The notes under the pieces are model-generated. The model was not told the origin of the DNA, did not search any database, and saw only the letters and a program-made list of their open reading frames with translations. Positions 1 through 5,771 of a DNA stretch of 6,733 nt are shown piece by piece (position 1 is the stretch's first letter; each line of letters starts with the position of its first letter). The translations under genes were made by a program, and so were the position numbers. The DNA is from Promethearchaeota archaeon (lineage in GTDB: Archaea; Asgardarchaeota; Lokiarchaeia; Sigynarchaeales; MK-D1), in NCBI GenBank assembly GCA_016839385.1, contig JAEOUK010000070.1:1-6733 (forward strand), read 5' to 3'.

Positions 1-126
1 GTATGGTTTGTTGGAAACGAGACTAGCATTGTAAAGATGTTTACGAGTAGAAAATGGAAAATAAAAAAGATGCTATTGCATCCCTTTGAAGCATTGTTCG
101 TTGCAAGCCTTTTGGTGTATAAATAA
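1..126 (+). CDS. Possible 3' end of an unidentified gene (partial)
   Basis: Reading frame 1 is open from the window edge to a TAA at 124-126 and gives 41 residues ending in LLVYK. The other two plus frames hit stops within about 35 bases. The tail is basic, then hydrophobic (KMLLHPFEALFVASLLVYK). I do not recognise the family. If real, its stop lies two bases from the AOR stop on the other strand, a compact convergent arrangement. Against it: the fragment is short, and the probable AOR terminator hairpin lies inside it. Whether this is a true gene end needs the sequence to the left. Confidence 0.4.
   Translation, partial: VWFVGNETSIVKMFTSRKWKIKKMLLHPFEALFVASLLVYK
55..82 (-). terminator. Hairpin plus U-tract, probable aor terminator
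   Basis: Read on the minus strand, a perfect 5-bp stem with a 4-base loop (GATGCAATAGCATC, at 69-82) is followed directly by TTTTTTATTTT (58-68) and further T-rich sequence. It starts 46 bases after the aor stop codon. This is the layout of an intrinsic terminator; archaea mainly need the T-tract, so the hairpin is an extra. The stem is short, so its thermodynamic strength is modest. Confidence 0.55.
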
Positions 127-128
127 AA

Positions 129-1976
129 CTAAAAATTGGAATATTCTTCCAATCCTAATTCTTTTATTATTTCATCAGAAGGCTTACCGGTTTCGAGATC
201 CCAGTCGAGATATTTATAGAATTCCGTAAACAAGATATTGGTATCAGGTACAGCACCTTCTTGCCCTCCGCCCAATGGAGTGAGTAAAATTTTCGGAATA
301 TGTTCCATTTTACGAGTGAATCCCATCTTTAAATTAAATAGCCGTTTGAGAGTTAATATCCGTTTTCCCAGTGTTTTAACTCGTTCTATATCAAAGGACA
401 TTCCCGTACCTAACTCAATTGTTTTGGTTATTAATTCCGTGGGAGGATTTGCAAACACACACATTCCATATGACGAATAAAATGCGCGATACGCCATAGT
501 ATTGGCTGCACTGATTGCCATTTCAGGAGTATTCTCATGAGGTAAAACCATTTCCATGCCTACTTCCTCATTTGAACCCCCTAATGACACCATATACATA
601 TCACACGTGTTATGAGATCCTCCATAATGAGGTGACAACCCATATGCAATAGCCATACCATGGGTTGCACGCATATCATGCAATATTACTTCAGATTTAT
701 TTATGGTGGCAATCTGGTTCTTATCTATTCCGAAATGTTCTCCAACGGCATTTGATCCTTCGGAAAGAAGTTTACCAATTCCCTCCTTATATGCTATTTT
801 ACTGATTAATGGGAAAACCGCTTCTATGTTCCTGAACTTTAAATCAATGCCATCTAGGTCAGATGAGCTAATTTTCCCTTGATTAACGAGATCCATTAAG
901 AAGGCTATCGTTCCACCAGTTGAAACTGTATCAATACCTAAATCATTGCAGATATAATTTGCTTTAGCTATTTTCTGTAAATTGGGATTATCCATTAAGG
1001 AACCAAAACTCGCAATTGTTTCATACTCAGGACCTGAGATATCTCCCTCAGGAAGACCCACTTCATTCTCACCTAACGATATAACTCTACCACATCCAAT
1101 TGGGCACGAAAAACAGTGTCTACGACGTTTTAAGTAATTTTCGCTTAATGTTGCTCCCGAAATATTATCCTCTTCAGGGAATTCTGTCCCTCTCCAGTAC
1201 TTTATTGGTAGTTCTCCTGTAACAGAATATAAATTCATATTTGCTGCAGTACCAAGTTTTTGAAAGACTTCAGATGTATATATGTCCATCATCGTTTTAT
1301 TTACTTCTTTAACATGAGCTTTGAATTCCTCTGGTTTAGCTAACTCTACCTTCTTTGTACCAAGTGCAATGATTGCTTTGAGTTTTTTAGATCCCATCAC
1401 TGCACCCATCCCTGTTCGACCAAAAGCTCGTGTATCTCCACCAATTATCGCATATTTTACGAGATTCTCCCCACCAGGTCCAATACACATAATCTTAGTT
1501 CGTTTGCCTAACTTTTCTCCTAAGATTTCACTAGTCTCTAAAATCCCTTTTCCCCATAGATGGGAAGCATCTTTAATCTCTGCCTTATCATTTGTGATTT
1601 CTAAATATACTGGATTCTCTGAAGCCCCCGTAATCATGACACCATCAAAACCAGCCATTTTAATGTGTGGGGCAATTAAATTTCCACAATTAGATTCTCC
1701 CAATATTCCTGTATATGGTGATTTCGCACATGCAACTAATCTTCCTGTGCATGTTGCAAGTGTTCCCAGTAAAGGACCACTCATAAAGAAAAGAATATTT
1801 TCTGGACCAAGAGGGTCAGTATCTTTATCAATCATTTTGAATAATACAGCAGTTGCATATCCAGCACCACCAAGGAACTTCTCAACTAACTCCATTTCGA
1901 GTGGAATTGTGGACACCGTTTTTGAAGTAAGATCTACTTTCAGAATTTTACCATTATATCCTTTGATTAAATCCAT
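129..1976 (-). CDS. aor: Tungsten-type aldehyde:ferredoxin oxidoreductase
   Basis: This 615-residue protein has the normal length of the AOR family, which oxidises aldehydes to carboxylates with ferredoxin as acceptor at a tungsten-bispterin centre in the cytoplasm. The N-terminal cofactor domain (about 5-205) opens with GYNGKILKVDL and carries FGRTGMGAVMGSKKLKAI (185-202). The C-terminal domains follow (about 210-600). [4Fe-4S] ligands are Cys288, Cys291 and Cys295 (CFSCPIGC) and Cys506 (YGMC). GPEYE (315-319) and NDLGID (344-349) are the usual active-site and pterin motifs. Odd points: the usual SPRG..H segment is SPHYGGSH (448-455), and the second pterin motif has Ser501 where the family usually has Asp. 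ATG at 1974-1976 puts the N-terminus at the family position; there is no clear ribosome-binding site. The gene looks monocistronic. The natural substrate cannot be told from the sequence. Confidence 0.95.
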   Translation of the reverse strand: MDLIKGYNGKILKVDLTSKTVSTIPLEMELVEKFLGGAGYATAVLFKMIDKDTDPLGPENILFFMSGPLLGTLATCTGRLVACAKSPYTGILGESNCGNLIAPHIKMAGFDGVMITGASENPVYLEITNDKAEIKDASHLWGKGILETSEILGEKLGKRTKIMCIGPGGENLVKYAIIGGDTRAFGRTGMGAVMGSKKLKAIIALGTKKVELAKPEEFKAHVKEVNKTMMDIYTSEVFQKLGTAANMNLYSVTGELPIKYWRGTEFPEEDNISGATLSENYLKRRRHCFSCPIGCGRVISLGENEVGLPEGDISGPEYETIASFGSLMDNPNLQKIAKANYICNDLGIDTVSTGGTIAFLMDLVNQGKISSSDLDGIDLKFRNIEAVFPLISKIAYKEGIGKLLSEGSNAVGEHFGIDKNQIATINKSEVILHDMRATHGMAIAYGLSPHYGGSHNTCDMYMVSLGGSNEEVGMEMVLPHENTPEMAISAANTMAYRAFYSSYGMCVFANPPTELITKTIELGTGMSFDIERVKTLGKRILTLKRLFNLKMGFTRKMEHIPKILLTPLGGGQEGAVPDTNILFTEFYKYLDWDLETGKPSDEIIKELGLEEYSNF

Positions 1977-1996
1977 AAACCAAGATTGATGTTAAT

Positions 1997-2010
1997 CCAT
2001 AATAATCTTA
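1997..2010. promoter_or_regulatory. AT element between divergent aor and GNAT genes
   Basis: The 63-base divergent gap contains ATAATAAT (1999-2006), which reads ATTATTAT on the other strand. Its centre lies about 27 bases upstream of the aor ATG, where a TATA box would give a nearly leaderless aor transcript. It lies about 37 bases upstream of the GNAT ATG at 2040, giving a leader of roughly ten bases. No purine-rich initiator or BRE is convincing. One element may serve both genes, but this is a positional argument only. Confidence 0.35.
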
Positions 2011-2039
2011 TTCAATCCAATAGATACAATATTGTTACA

Positions 2040-2555
2040 ATGAGTATAAAATCAGTCCAAAATGAAGATCTTCTCTATCTGGCACGAATCGAAAAGGAAT
2101 TATTCAATGAAGATGCTTTTGGAGTGTTTCTATTACTACATTATTTGCATAACCATATATTTTTCGATAAAATTGTGAGTGTTGAGAATGAAATTATCGG
2201 ATTTGGAATCTTATCATATTTTGATCTTGACGTCCTTAATCCCCATGAGATTATTTTCATTAAAGAAATGCTCAATAATCAGCAAAAAGTAGCGCATCTT
2301 GTAGACTTTGCAGTTCGAAAAAAACATTGGCGTCAAGGTTATGGTACTACTCTTTTAAACCATTTTGAATCCAGGTTGATTGAAAAACAATTTGAACAGA
2401 TATATTTGGAAGTCGATTCTTCTAATTATAATGCCTTGAACTTTTATAAAAATCACCATTTCAGGGAAATCGGAACAATAAAATCTTATTACAGTACCGG
2501 TCACAATGCTATCTTAATGGTGAAACAATTGGAAATTTTTTCAGAATTCTTTTGA
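2040..2555 (+). CDS. GNAT acetyltransferase, RimI/Ard1-like
   Basis: This 171-residue GNAT-fold protein probably transfers acetyl from acetyl-CoA to the alpha-amino group of protein N-termini, as archaeal Ard1/RimI-type enzymes do. The fold starts at MSIKSVQNEDLLYLARIE (residues 1-18). Motif A is HLVDFAV (86-92) followed by the pyrophosphate loop WRQGYGT (97-103). Motif B is YLEVDSSNYNALNFYKNHHF (122-141), then SYYSTGHNAILM (149-160); both follow the RimI pattern EVR.SN..A..LY...GF...YY....DA..M. The usual first loop residue (Gln/Arg) is Trp97, and the usual Gly before Phe141 is His140. About 25 extra residues (62-86) precede motif A. The ATG at 2040 is preferred over TTG 1986 or ATG 1989, because the added 17-18 residues match nothing in the fold and would cover the shared promoter region. 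The target protein is unknown. Confidence 0.85.
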   Translation: MSIKSVQNEDLLYLARIEKELFNEDAFGVFLLLHYLHNHIFFDKIVSVENEIIGFGILSYFDLDVLNPHEIIFIKEMLNNQQKVAHLVDFAVRKKHWRQGYGTTLLNHFESRLIEKQFEQIYLEVDSSNYNALNFYKNHHFREIGTIKSYYSTGHNAILMVKQLEIFSEFF

Positions 2556-2604
2556 GACAACACAATATTAAGGTTTTTCTGAATTAATGATCTTGATAAT
2601 TTCT

Positions 2605-2616
2605 AATATAAACTTA
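2605..2616 (+). promoter_or_regulatory. TATA-like box upstream of the 53-residue ORF
   Basis: AATATAAACTTA (2605-2616) resembles an archaeal TATA box and is centred about 23 bases upstream of the ATG at 2633. Transcription would start at or next to that ATG, giving a leaderless mRNA. AAGTGAA (2621-2627) just before the ATG could instead be a weak ribosome-binding site on a longer transcript from the GNAT gene. Confidence 0.35.
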
Positions 2617-2632
2617 AAAAAAGTGAACAATA

Positions 2633-2794
2633 ATGTCTGATAAACCGAAAATTACTGATGAAGAGTTAAAGAAAGGCGCAGCTAATTTATCAAAAGTCTC
2701 TGAAGAAGAATTAGCACGAATTGAAGCTGAAAAGAAGAAGCGTGCTGAGGAACTTGAAAAAGTAAAAGCTGCCTATGAAGCAGCAAATAAGTAA
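2633..2794 (+). CDS. Small charged helical protein, 53 residues
   Basis: ATG at 2633 to TAA at 2792-2794 encodes 53 residues beginning MSDKPKITDEELKKG. The composition is almost all Glu, Lys, Ala and Leu, with no Cys and no Trp. From about residue 22 a heptad-like amphipathic helix (SEEELARIEAEKKKRAEELE) runs nearly to the end, so it should form one long soluble helix or coiled coil. Support for being a real gene: a plausible TATA-like box just upstream, a strong pyrimidine tract just downstream, and protein-like, non-random composition. It sits between the acetyltransferase and pelota with clear gaps on both sides, so it may be its own unit. I do not recognise the family and propose no function. 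An RNA- or protein-binding accessory would fit the charge but is a guess. Confidence 0.62.
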   Translation: MSDKPKITDEELKKGAANLSKVSEEELARIEAEKKKRAEELEKVKAAYEAANK

Positions 2795-2796
2795 AA

Positions 2797-2819
2797 TTTT
2801 CTCTTTTTCCCCTTTTTCC
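2797..2819 (+). terminator. 23-base pyrimidine tract after the small ORF
   Basis: An unbroken run of 23 pyrimidines, with T-runs of four, five and five, begins two bases after the stop codon of the small protein. T-rich tracts of this kind terminate archaeal transcription without a hairpin, and none is visible here. It would separate the small gene from pelota. Confidence 0.5.
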
Positions 2820-2822
2820 AAA

Positions 2823-2830
2823 TATAAAAT
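2823..2830 (+). promoter_or_regulatory. TATA-like box upstream of pelota
   Basis: TATAAAAT (2823-2830) follows the pyrimidine tract and would give a leader of roughly 55-60 bases for pelota. A second, weaker candidate is ATTAAACTTA (2881-2890), placed so that transcription would begin close to the pelota ATG at 2912. The sequence alone does not choose between them. Confidence 0.35.
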
Positions 2831-2911
2831 TTATCGTTTTATCTCTAATTTTTTCCAGTTATGTCCAAATAGAACCTTACATTAAACTTATTCAACTAGA
2901 GCTGATTTCAT

Positions 2912-4000
2912 ATGCAAATCCTTCATAGCGATTTAAAAAAAGGTGAGTTCAAAGTGCAAATCGAAGAACTCGAGGATTTGTGGACTTTATATAATATTAT
3001 TAAATCCGGAGATTTAGTAAAAGCTCGCACTTTTCGTCGCGTTGTTGTTCGAGAAGGTGATACTGGTGAACGACGCCCAATGGTTCTACAAATAAAGGTC
3101 GAAAAATGCGAATTTCATGAATATTCCAATCGTTTGCGCGTTCTTGGTCAAATTCAAGAAGGTCCCGATGATTTTGTTTCTACTGGACAATATCATACAA
3201 TTAATATCGAAAAAGGAACACAAGTCATTATTATTAAGGATAAGTGGTTTAAACATGAAATAAAACGGCTTGAAAAATCTACTGGTTTATCCTCAAACAA
3301 GATCGTTCTTGTAACAGCAATTGAATCGGGTTTAGCTACAATTGGATTGATAAGTAATTATAGTTTAACAATAATTTCAACCATTAGACATAACATCCCA
3401 GGTAAACGATATAAAAATCAATCTAAAAATAAAAGCAAAGAAGAAGAACAATTTTTTGAAGCTGTATCTAAGGTTATAGTAGAAAATGTTAGAAAGACGG
3501 ACATTTCAATGAATATTACTTGTGGACCTGGATTTCTTAAAGAACAATTCAATCAGTATCTACAGACATATTTAACGACAGAAAAAATTAAGATTGAGCT
3601 CAGAGTTGCATCGGCTAGTTCTGCGACCGTTAGTGCAATAAATGAGATAATAAAAAGTGGAGTAATTACCGAATTCATTGCAGATCATCGTTTATCTGAA
3701 GAAACTAATCTCATGAATGAATTCATTGAGAGATTAGGAAAAGATAATGGTTTATTTACGTATGGATTTGACGAAACGGTGGCTGTTGCGAATTTAGGTG
3801 CAATTCAAGACTTACTTATTACTGACATTGTGTTAAGGTCTCGAATTAATAGAGATGATAGAAAAAAGCTAGAAGAATTGTTCTATCTGGTAGAAAACGG
3901 GCGAGGAAATATTCATATTATTTCAACATTACATCCAGCAGGTGAACAGTTACAGCATTATTCAGGGATTGCTTCTTTATTGAGGTTTAAGACTCAATGA
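2912..4000 (+). CDS. pelA: Pelota (Dom34), mRNA surveillance and ribosome rescue factor
   Basis: Pelota enters the A site of stalled ribosomes and, with aEF1A and ABCE1 in archaea, splits them; it does not hydrolyse peptidyl-tRNA. The 362 residues match the family length. The N-terminal Sm-like domain (about 1-130) shows EDLWTLYNIIKSGD (21-34), the basic loop FRRVVVREGDTGERR (41-55), which is expected to enter the mRNA channel, and GQYHTI (92-97). The central eRF1-type domain (about 131-260) has PGKRYKNQ (163-170) and GPGFLK (205-210) and, as expected for Pelota, no GGQ. The C-terminal eRF1-type domain (about 265-360) ends STLHPAGEQL (338-347) and SGIASLLRF (351-359). The ATG at 2912 starts the protein exactly at the family N-terminus. 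Its TGA stop overlaps the ATG of the radical SAM gene (ATGA). Nothing looks degraded. Confidence 0.97.
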   Translation: MQILHSDLKKGEFKVQIEELEDLWTLYNIIKSGDLVKARTFRRVVVREGDTGERRPMVLQIKVEKCEFHEYSNRLRVLGQIQEGPDDFVSTGQYHTINIEKGTQVIIIKDKWFKHEIKRLEKSTGLSSNKIVLVTAIESGLATIGLISNYSLTIISTIRHNIPGKRYKNQSKNKSKEEEQFFEAVSKVIVENVRKTDISMNITCGPGFLKEQFNQYLQTYLTTEKIKIELRVASASSATVSAINEIIKSGVITEFIADHRLSEETNLMNEFIERLGKDNGLFTYGFDETVAVANLGAIQDLLITDIVLRSRINRDDRKKLEELFYLVENGRGNIHIISTLHPAGEQLQHYSGIASLLRFKTQ

Positions 4001-5046
4001 TAAATATTGATGAACAATCGGGAATTCCTCTTTTCGGGTTAGATTTTATAGGAATTCTAGATAGAGGAACGAATTTATTGGAAGTAAAACCCATCACCAT
4101 CTGTAATTTACGCTGTAAATATTGTTTTGTTAATGCTCATTTTGGGGATTTTAAGAATTCTACACAATTAATTTCCGCACGTCATCACAATAATTTTGTG
4201 GTGGATCCCAATTACATGTTGAAATGGTTACAATATGCGACTGATCAAAAAGATTGCGATGATATTGAGATTCATATTGCACCATATGGAGAATTTTTCC
4301 TTTATCCATATTATTTAGATTTAATACGTGGTATTAGGAAGATTTCCAAAGTCAAAATAATATCTATTCAAACCAATGCAACGTTACTTACCAAAGAAAT
4401 AATCAAGCAATTAGAAGAAGCCGGTGTGACTAGAATTAACATCTCTTTAAACGCATTGGATGAGAAAAGGGCTCAAAACCTTAGTGGAATTCCGAGTTAC
4501 AATGTTAGCAAATTGCTTAATGTAATTAAAGAGATCTTGAAAAGTAAAATTGATCTTTTGATTGCTCCGATCTGGTTTTTTTCATATAATGATGAAGATA
4601 TTAATGAAATAATCAAACTTGGCAAAGATATATTAAATAAAGGATTTAACAGCCCTACTCCACTTCTGGGAATTCAAAACTATCTTCTCTATAAAACTGG
4701 TAGGAAATTTTGGAAAGTAGAACCTCGCACATTCAATTATTTCTACACAAAATTAACTGAACTTGAGAAAAAATATGATATGAAATTAAAAATTGGACCA
4801 ATAGACTTTGGAATTCATCCTGCTAACTCTATTACACCTCCAGTTAAAGTAGGAACCAAAGTCCACGCAAAAATAATTTGTAAGGGACGCTCAAATATAG
4901 AATATATTGGGGCATTATATGAGGTTTGGGAGGTTATAATTCTCTCAAAAATTCCATTATCACCTCAAAAAACAATATTAGTTTCAATCATTAAACAGAA
5001 ACTTAGAGAAAATCTAATAACCGCAAAATTTGAGGGGAGTTTTTAA
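3997..5046 (+). CDS. Radical SAM protein with C-terminal TRAM-like domain
   Basis: The radical SAM core (about 28-270) carries CNLRCKYC, with Cys36, Cys40 and Cys43 binding the [4Fe-4S] cluster. PYGEFFLYP (96-104) takes the place of the GGE motif, and QTNATLL (125-131) and RINISLNALDE (146-156) are further core strands. Residues 283-349 (from VKVGTKVHAKI to LITAKFEG) look like a TRAM/OB-type RNA-binding domain. The pattern GILDRGTN (19-26), LLIAPIWFFSYNDEDI (187-202), LGIQNYL (224-230) and KIGPIDFGIH (265-274) matches my memory of an uncharacterised archaeal family (COG2100-like); that assignment is from memory, not a search. By fold it should cleave S-adenosylmethionine to drive a radical modification. 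The TRAM-like tail suggests an RNA substrate (tRNA or rRNA), which is inference. The start codon lies inside the pelota stop (ATGA), so translation is probably coupled. No second cluster-binding Cys set is evident. Confidence 0.9.
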   Translation: MINIDEQSGIPLFGLDFIGILDRGTNLLEVKPITICNLRCKYCFVNAHFGDFKNSTQLISARHHNNFVVDPNYMLKWLQYATDQKDCDDIEIHIAPYGEFFLYPYYLDLIRGIRKISKVKIISIQTNATLLTKEIIKQLEEAGVTRINISLNALDEKRAQNLSGIPSYNVSKLLNVIKEILKSKIDLLIAPIWFFSYNDEDINEIIKLGKDILNKGFNSPTPLLGIQNYLLYKTGRKFWKVEPRTFNYFYTKLTELEKKYDMKLKIGPIDFGIHPANSITPPVKVGTKVHAKIICKGRSNIEYIGALYEVWEVIILSKIPLSPQKTILVSIIKQKLRENLITAKFEGSF

Positions 5047-5066
5047 AACTATCATAAATTCCTTTG

Positions 5067-5109
5067 TATAATAATTACCCCAAATGAATAATTTTCGGAG
5101 TTTATATTC
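5067..5109 (+). promoter_or_regulatory. Candidate promoter region before the KH protein gene
   Basis: The 127-base gap after the radical SAM gene (5047-5173) has two TATA-like stretches: TATAATAATT (5067-5076) and TTTATATTC (5101-5109). The second would place a transcription start near 5128, about 45 bases before the TTG start at 5174. No hairpin, tRNA or small ORF was seen in this gap. The gap suggests a new transcription unit for the last three genes. Confidence 0.3.
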
Positions 5110-5152
5110 TTTCCATATCAGAATAGTGATAAGATTACGTAAAATTTCATTA

Positions 5153-5160
5153 GTGGGGGG
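5153..5160 (+). promoter_or_regulatory. G-run, possible ribosome-binding site for the TTG start
   Basis: GTGGGGGG stands out in a very AT-rich gap. Its Gs can pair with the CCUCC anti-Shine-Dalgarno core, with one G-U pair. It ends 13 bases before the TTG at 5174, somewhat far for a typical site. It favours TTG 5174 over the internal ATG at 5261, which has no purine-rich sequence upstream. Confidence 0.3.
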
Positions 5161-5173
5161 TATTTAGTAGAAT

Positions 5174-5728
5174 TTGATTCAAAAAAGTGTCATTAATGCG
5201 GATATTACATCACATTTCTATTCAAAGCAAGATGAGAATGAATTTTCCATACAAAATTTAATGAAAACAAAAATACAAATTATACCTTCTTATAGAAACT
5301 CACATTTTTTTCTAATGCAGATTTTTGAAAAATATTTCACTTGTATGCCCAGCTATGTGTATTATGATGATTGTTATGTATATTATTTTGTATCACCAGA
5401 ATTAGATCGAATGATTAAAGCGAAATTTTCTTCTAGTAAAGTTGCAATGTGCAGAAAATTTACAAAACATTTAATTTTTATTCCATATAATGAGCCTCTT
5501 CAATTGGATGAGTTTATACAGAATTTATTTCAACATATATCCGTTCTTTTCATGAAATATGATATAGATTTTAATAAAGAAATAGCATCCATCAAGATTT
5601 TTGTAAAGGAATCCCAACTAAAATTCGCTTTAGGAAGAAAAGGCACCTACATAAAGTCGCTTAATAATCTTCTACATTCAATTCTAGACCAAAGAATCAC
5701 ACTTTATATTCGTTCTATAGAAGAGTAG
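5174..5728 (+). CDS. Divergent NusA-like protein, two KH domains, first degenerate
   Basis: Archaeal NusA-like proteins are two tandem type-II KH domains that bind RNA. Here the order is kept: QIFEKYFT (49-56), YYDDCYVYYFVS (63-74), FIPYNEP (102-108) and LDEFIQNLF (111-119), then a second KH (about 138-181) with FALGRKGTYIKSLNNLL (151-167). The second KH keeps its GRKG loop (154-157). The first KH has AKFSSSKVA (83-91) where archaeal NusA has AIGKKG.NV, so its RNA-contacting Gly residues are gone. The start is uncertain: TTG 5174 gives 184 residues and is preceded by a G-run; ATG 5261 gives 155 residues, closer to the usual NusA length. An in-frame TAG at 5168 rules out anything longer. The gene is not in the usual NusA setting beside RNA polymerase and ribosomal protein genes, so it is probably a paralogue. 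It is followed 43 bases later by the GTPase gene. The NusA link is by eye and moderately sure. Confidence 0.65.
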   Translation: MIQKSVINADITSHFYSKQDENEFSIQNLMKTKIQIIPSYRNSHFFLMQIFEKYFTCMPSYVYYDDCYVYYFVSPELDRMIKAKFSSSKVAMCRKFTKHLIFIPYNEPLQLDEFIQNLFQHISVLFMKYDIDFNKEIASIKIFVKESQLKFALGRKGTYIKSLNNLLHSILDQRITLYIRSIEE

Positions 5729-5734
5729 TACAAT

Positions 5735-5746
5735 CTTTTTTATTCT
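5735..5746 (+). terminator. T-tract after the KH protein gene
   Basis: Six consecutive Ts (5736-5741) within CTTTTTTATTCT follow the KH protein stop by seven bases. No hairpin accompanies them. The tract could end or weaken transcription before the GTPase gene, in which case the three downstream genes are not one strict operon. Confidence 0.3.
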
Positions 5747-5771
5747 CAAGGTCTAAGAGTAAATAGAGAAA

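Noticed and set aside
238..480. An 80-codon plus-strand open frame
   Set aside because: It lies wholly antisense to the aor coding region, has no recognisable domain, and the minus-strand reading has clear AOR motifs.
1321..1989. A 222-codon plus-strand open frame starting at TTG
   Set aside because: It is antisense to aor, is Pro/Ser/Ile-rich without any motif, and is explained as a shadow of the strongly supported minus-strand gene.
1986..2039. Longer GNAT start at TTG 1986 or ATG 1989
   Set aside because: The added 17-18 residues do not belong to the GNAT fold, and the fold begins right at the ATG at 2040. The extension would also use up most of the divergent promoter gap.
2912..4000. 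The eRF1-type domains as a release factor aRF1
   Set aside because: There is no GGQ motif, and the N-terminal domain has the Pelota pattern (EDLWTLYNII...GD, GQYHTI), so this is Pelota and not aRF1.
5047..5173. tRNA, small RNA or riboswitch in the gap before the KH gene
   Set aside because: No cloverleaf, conserved tRNA arm sequence or convincing long stem was found; only TATA-like stretches and the G-run.
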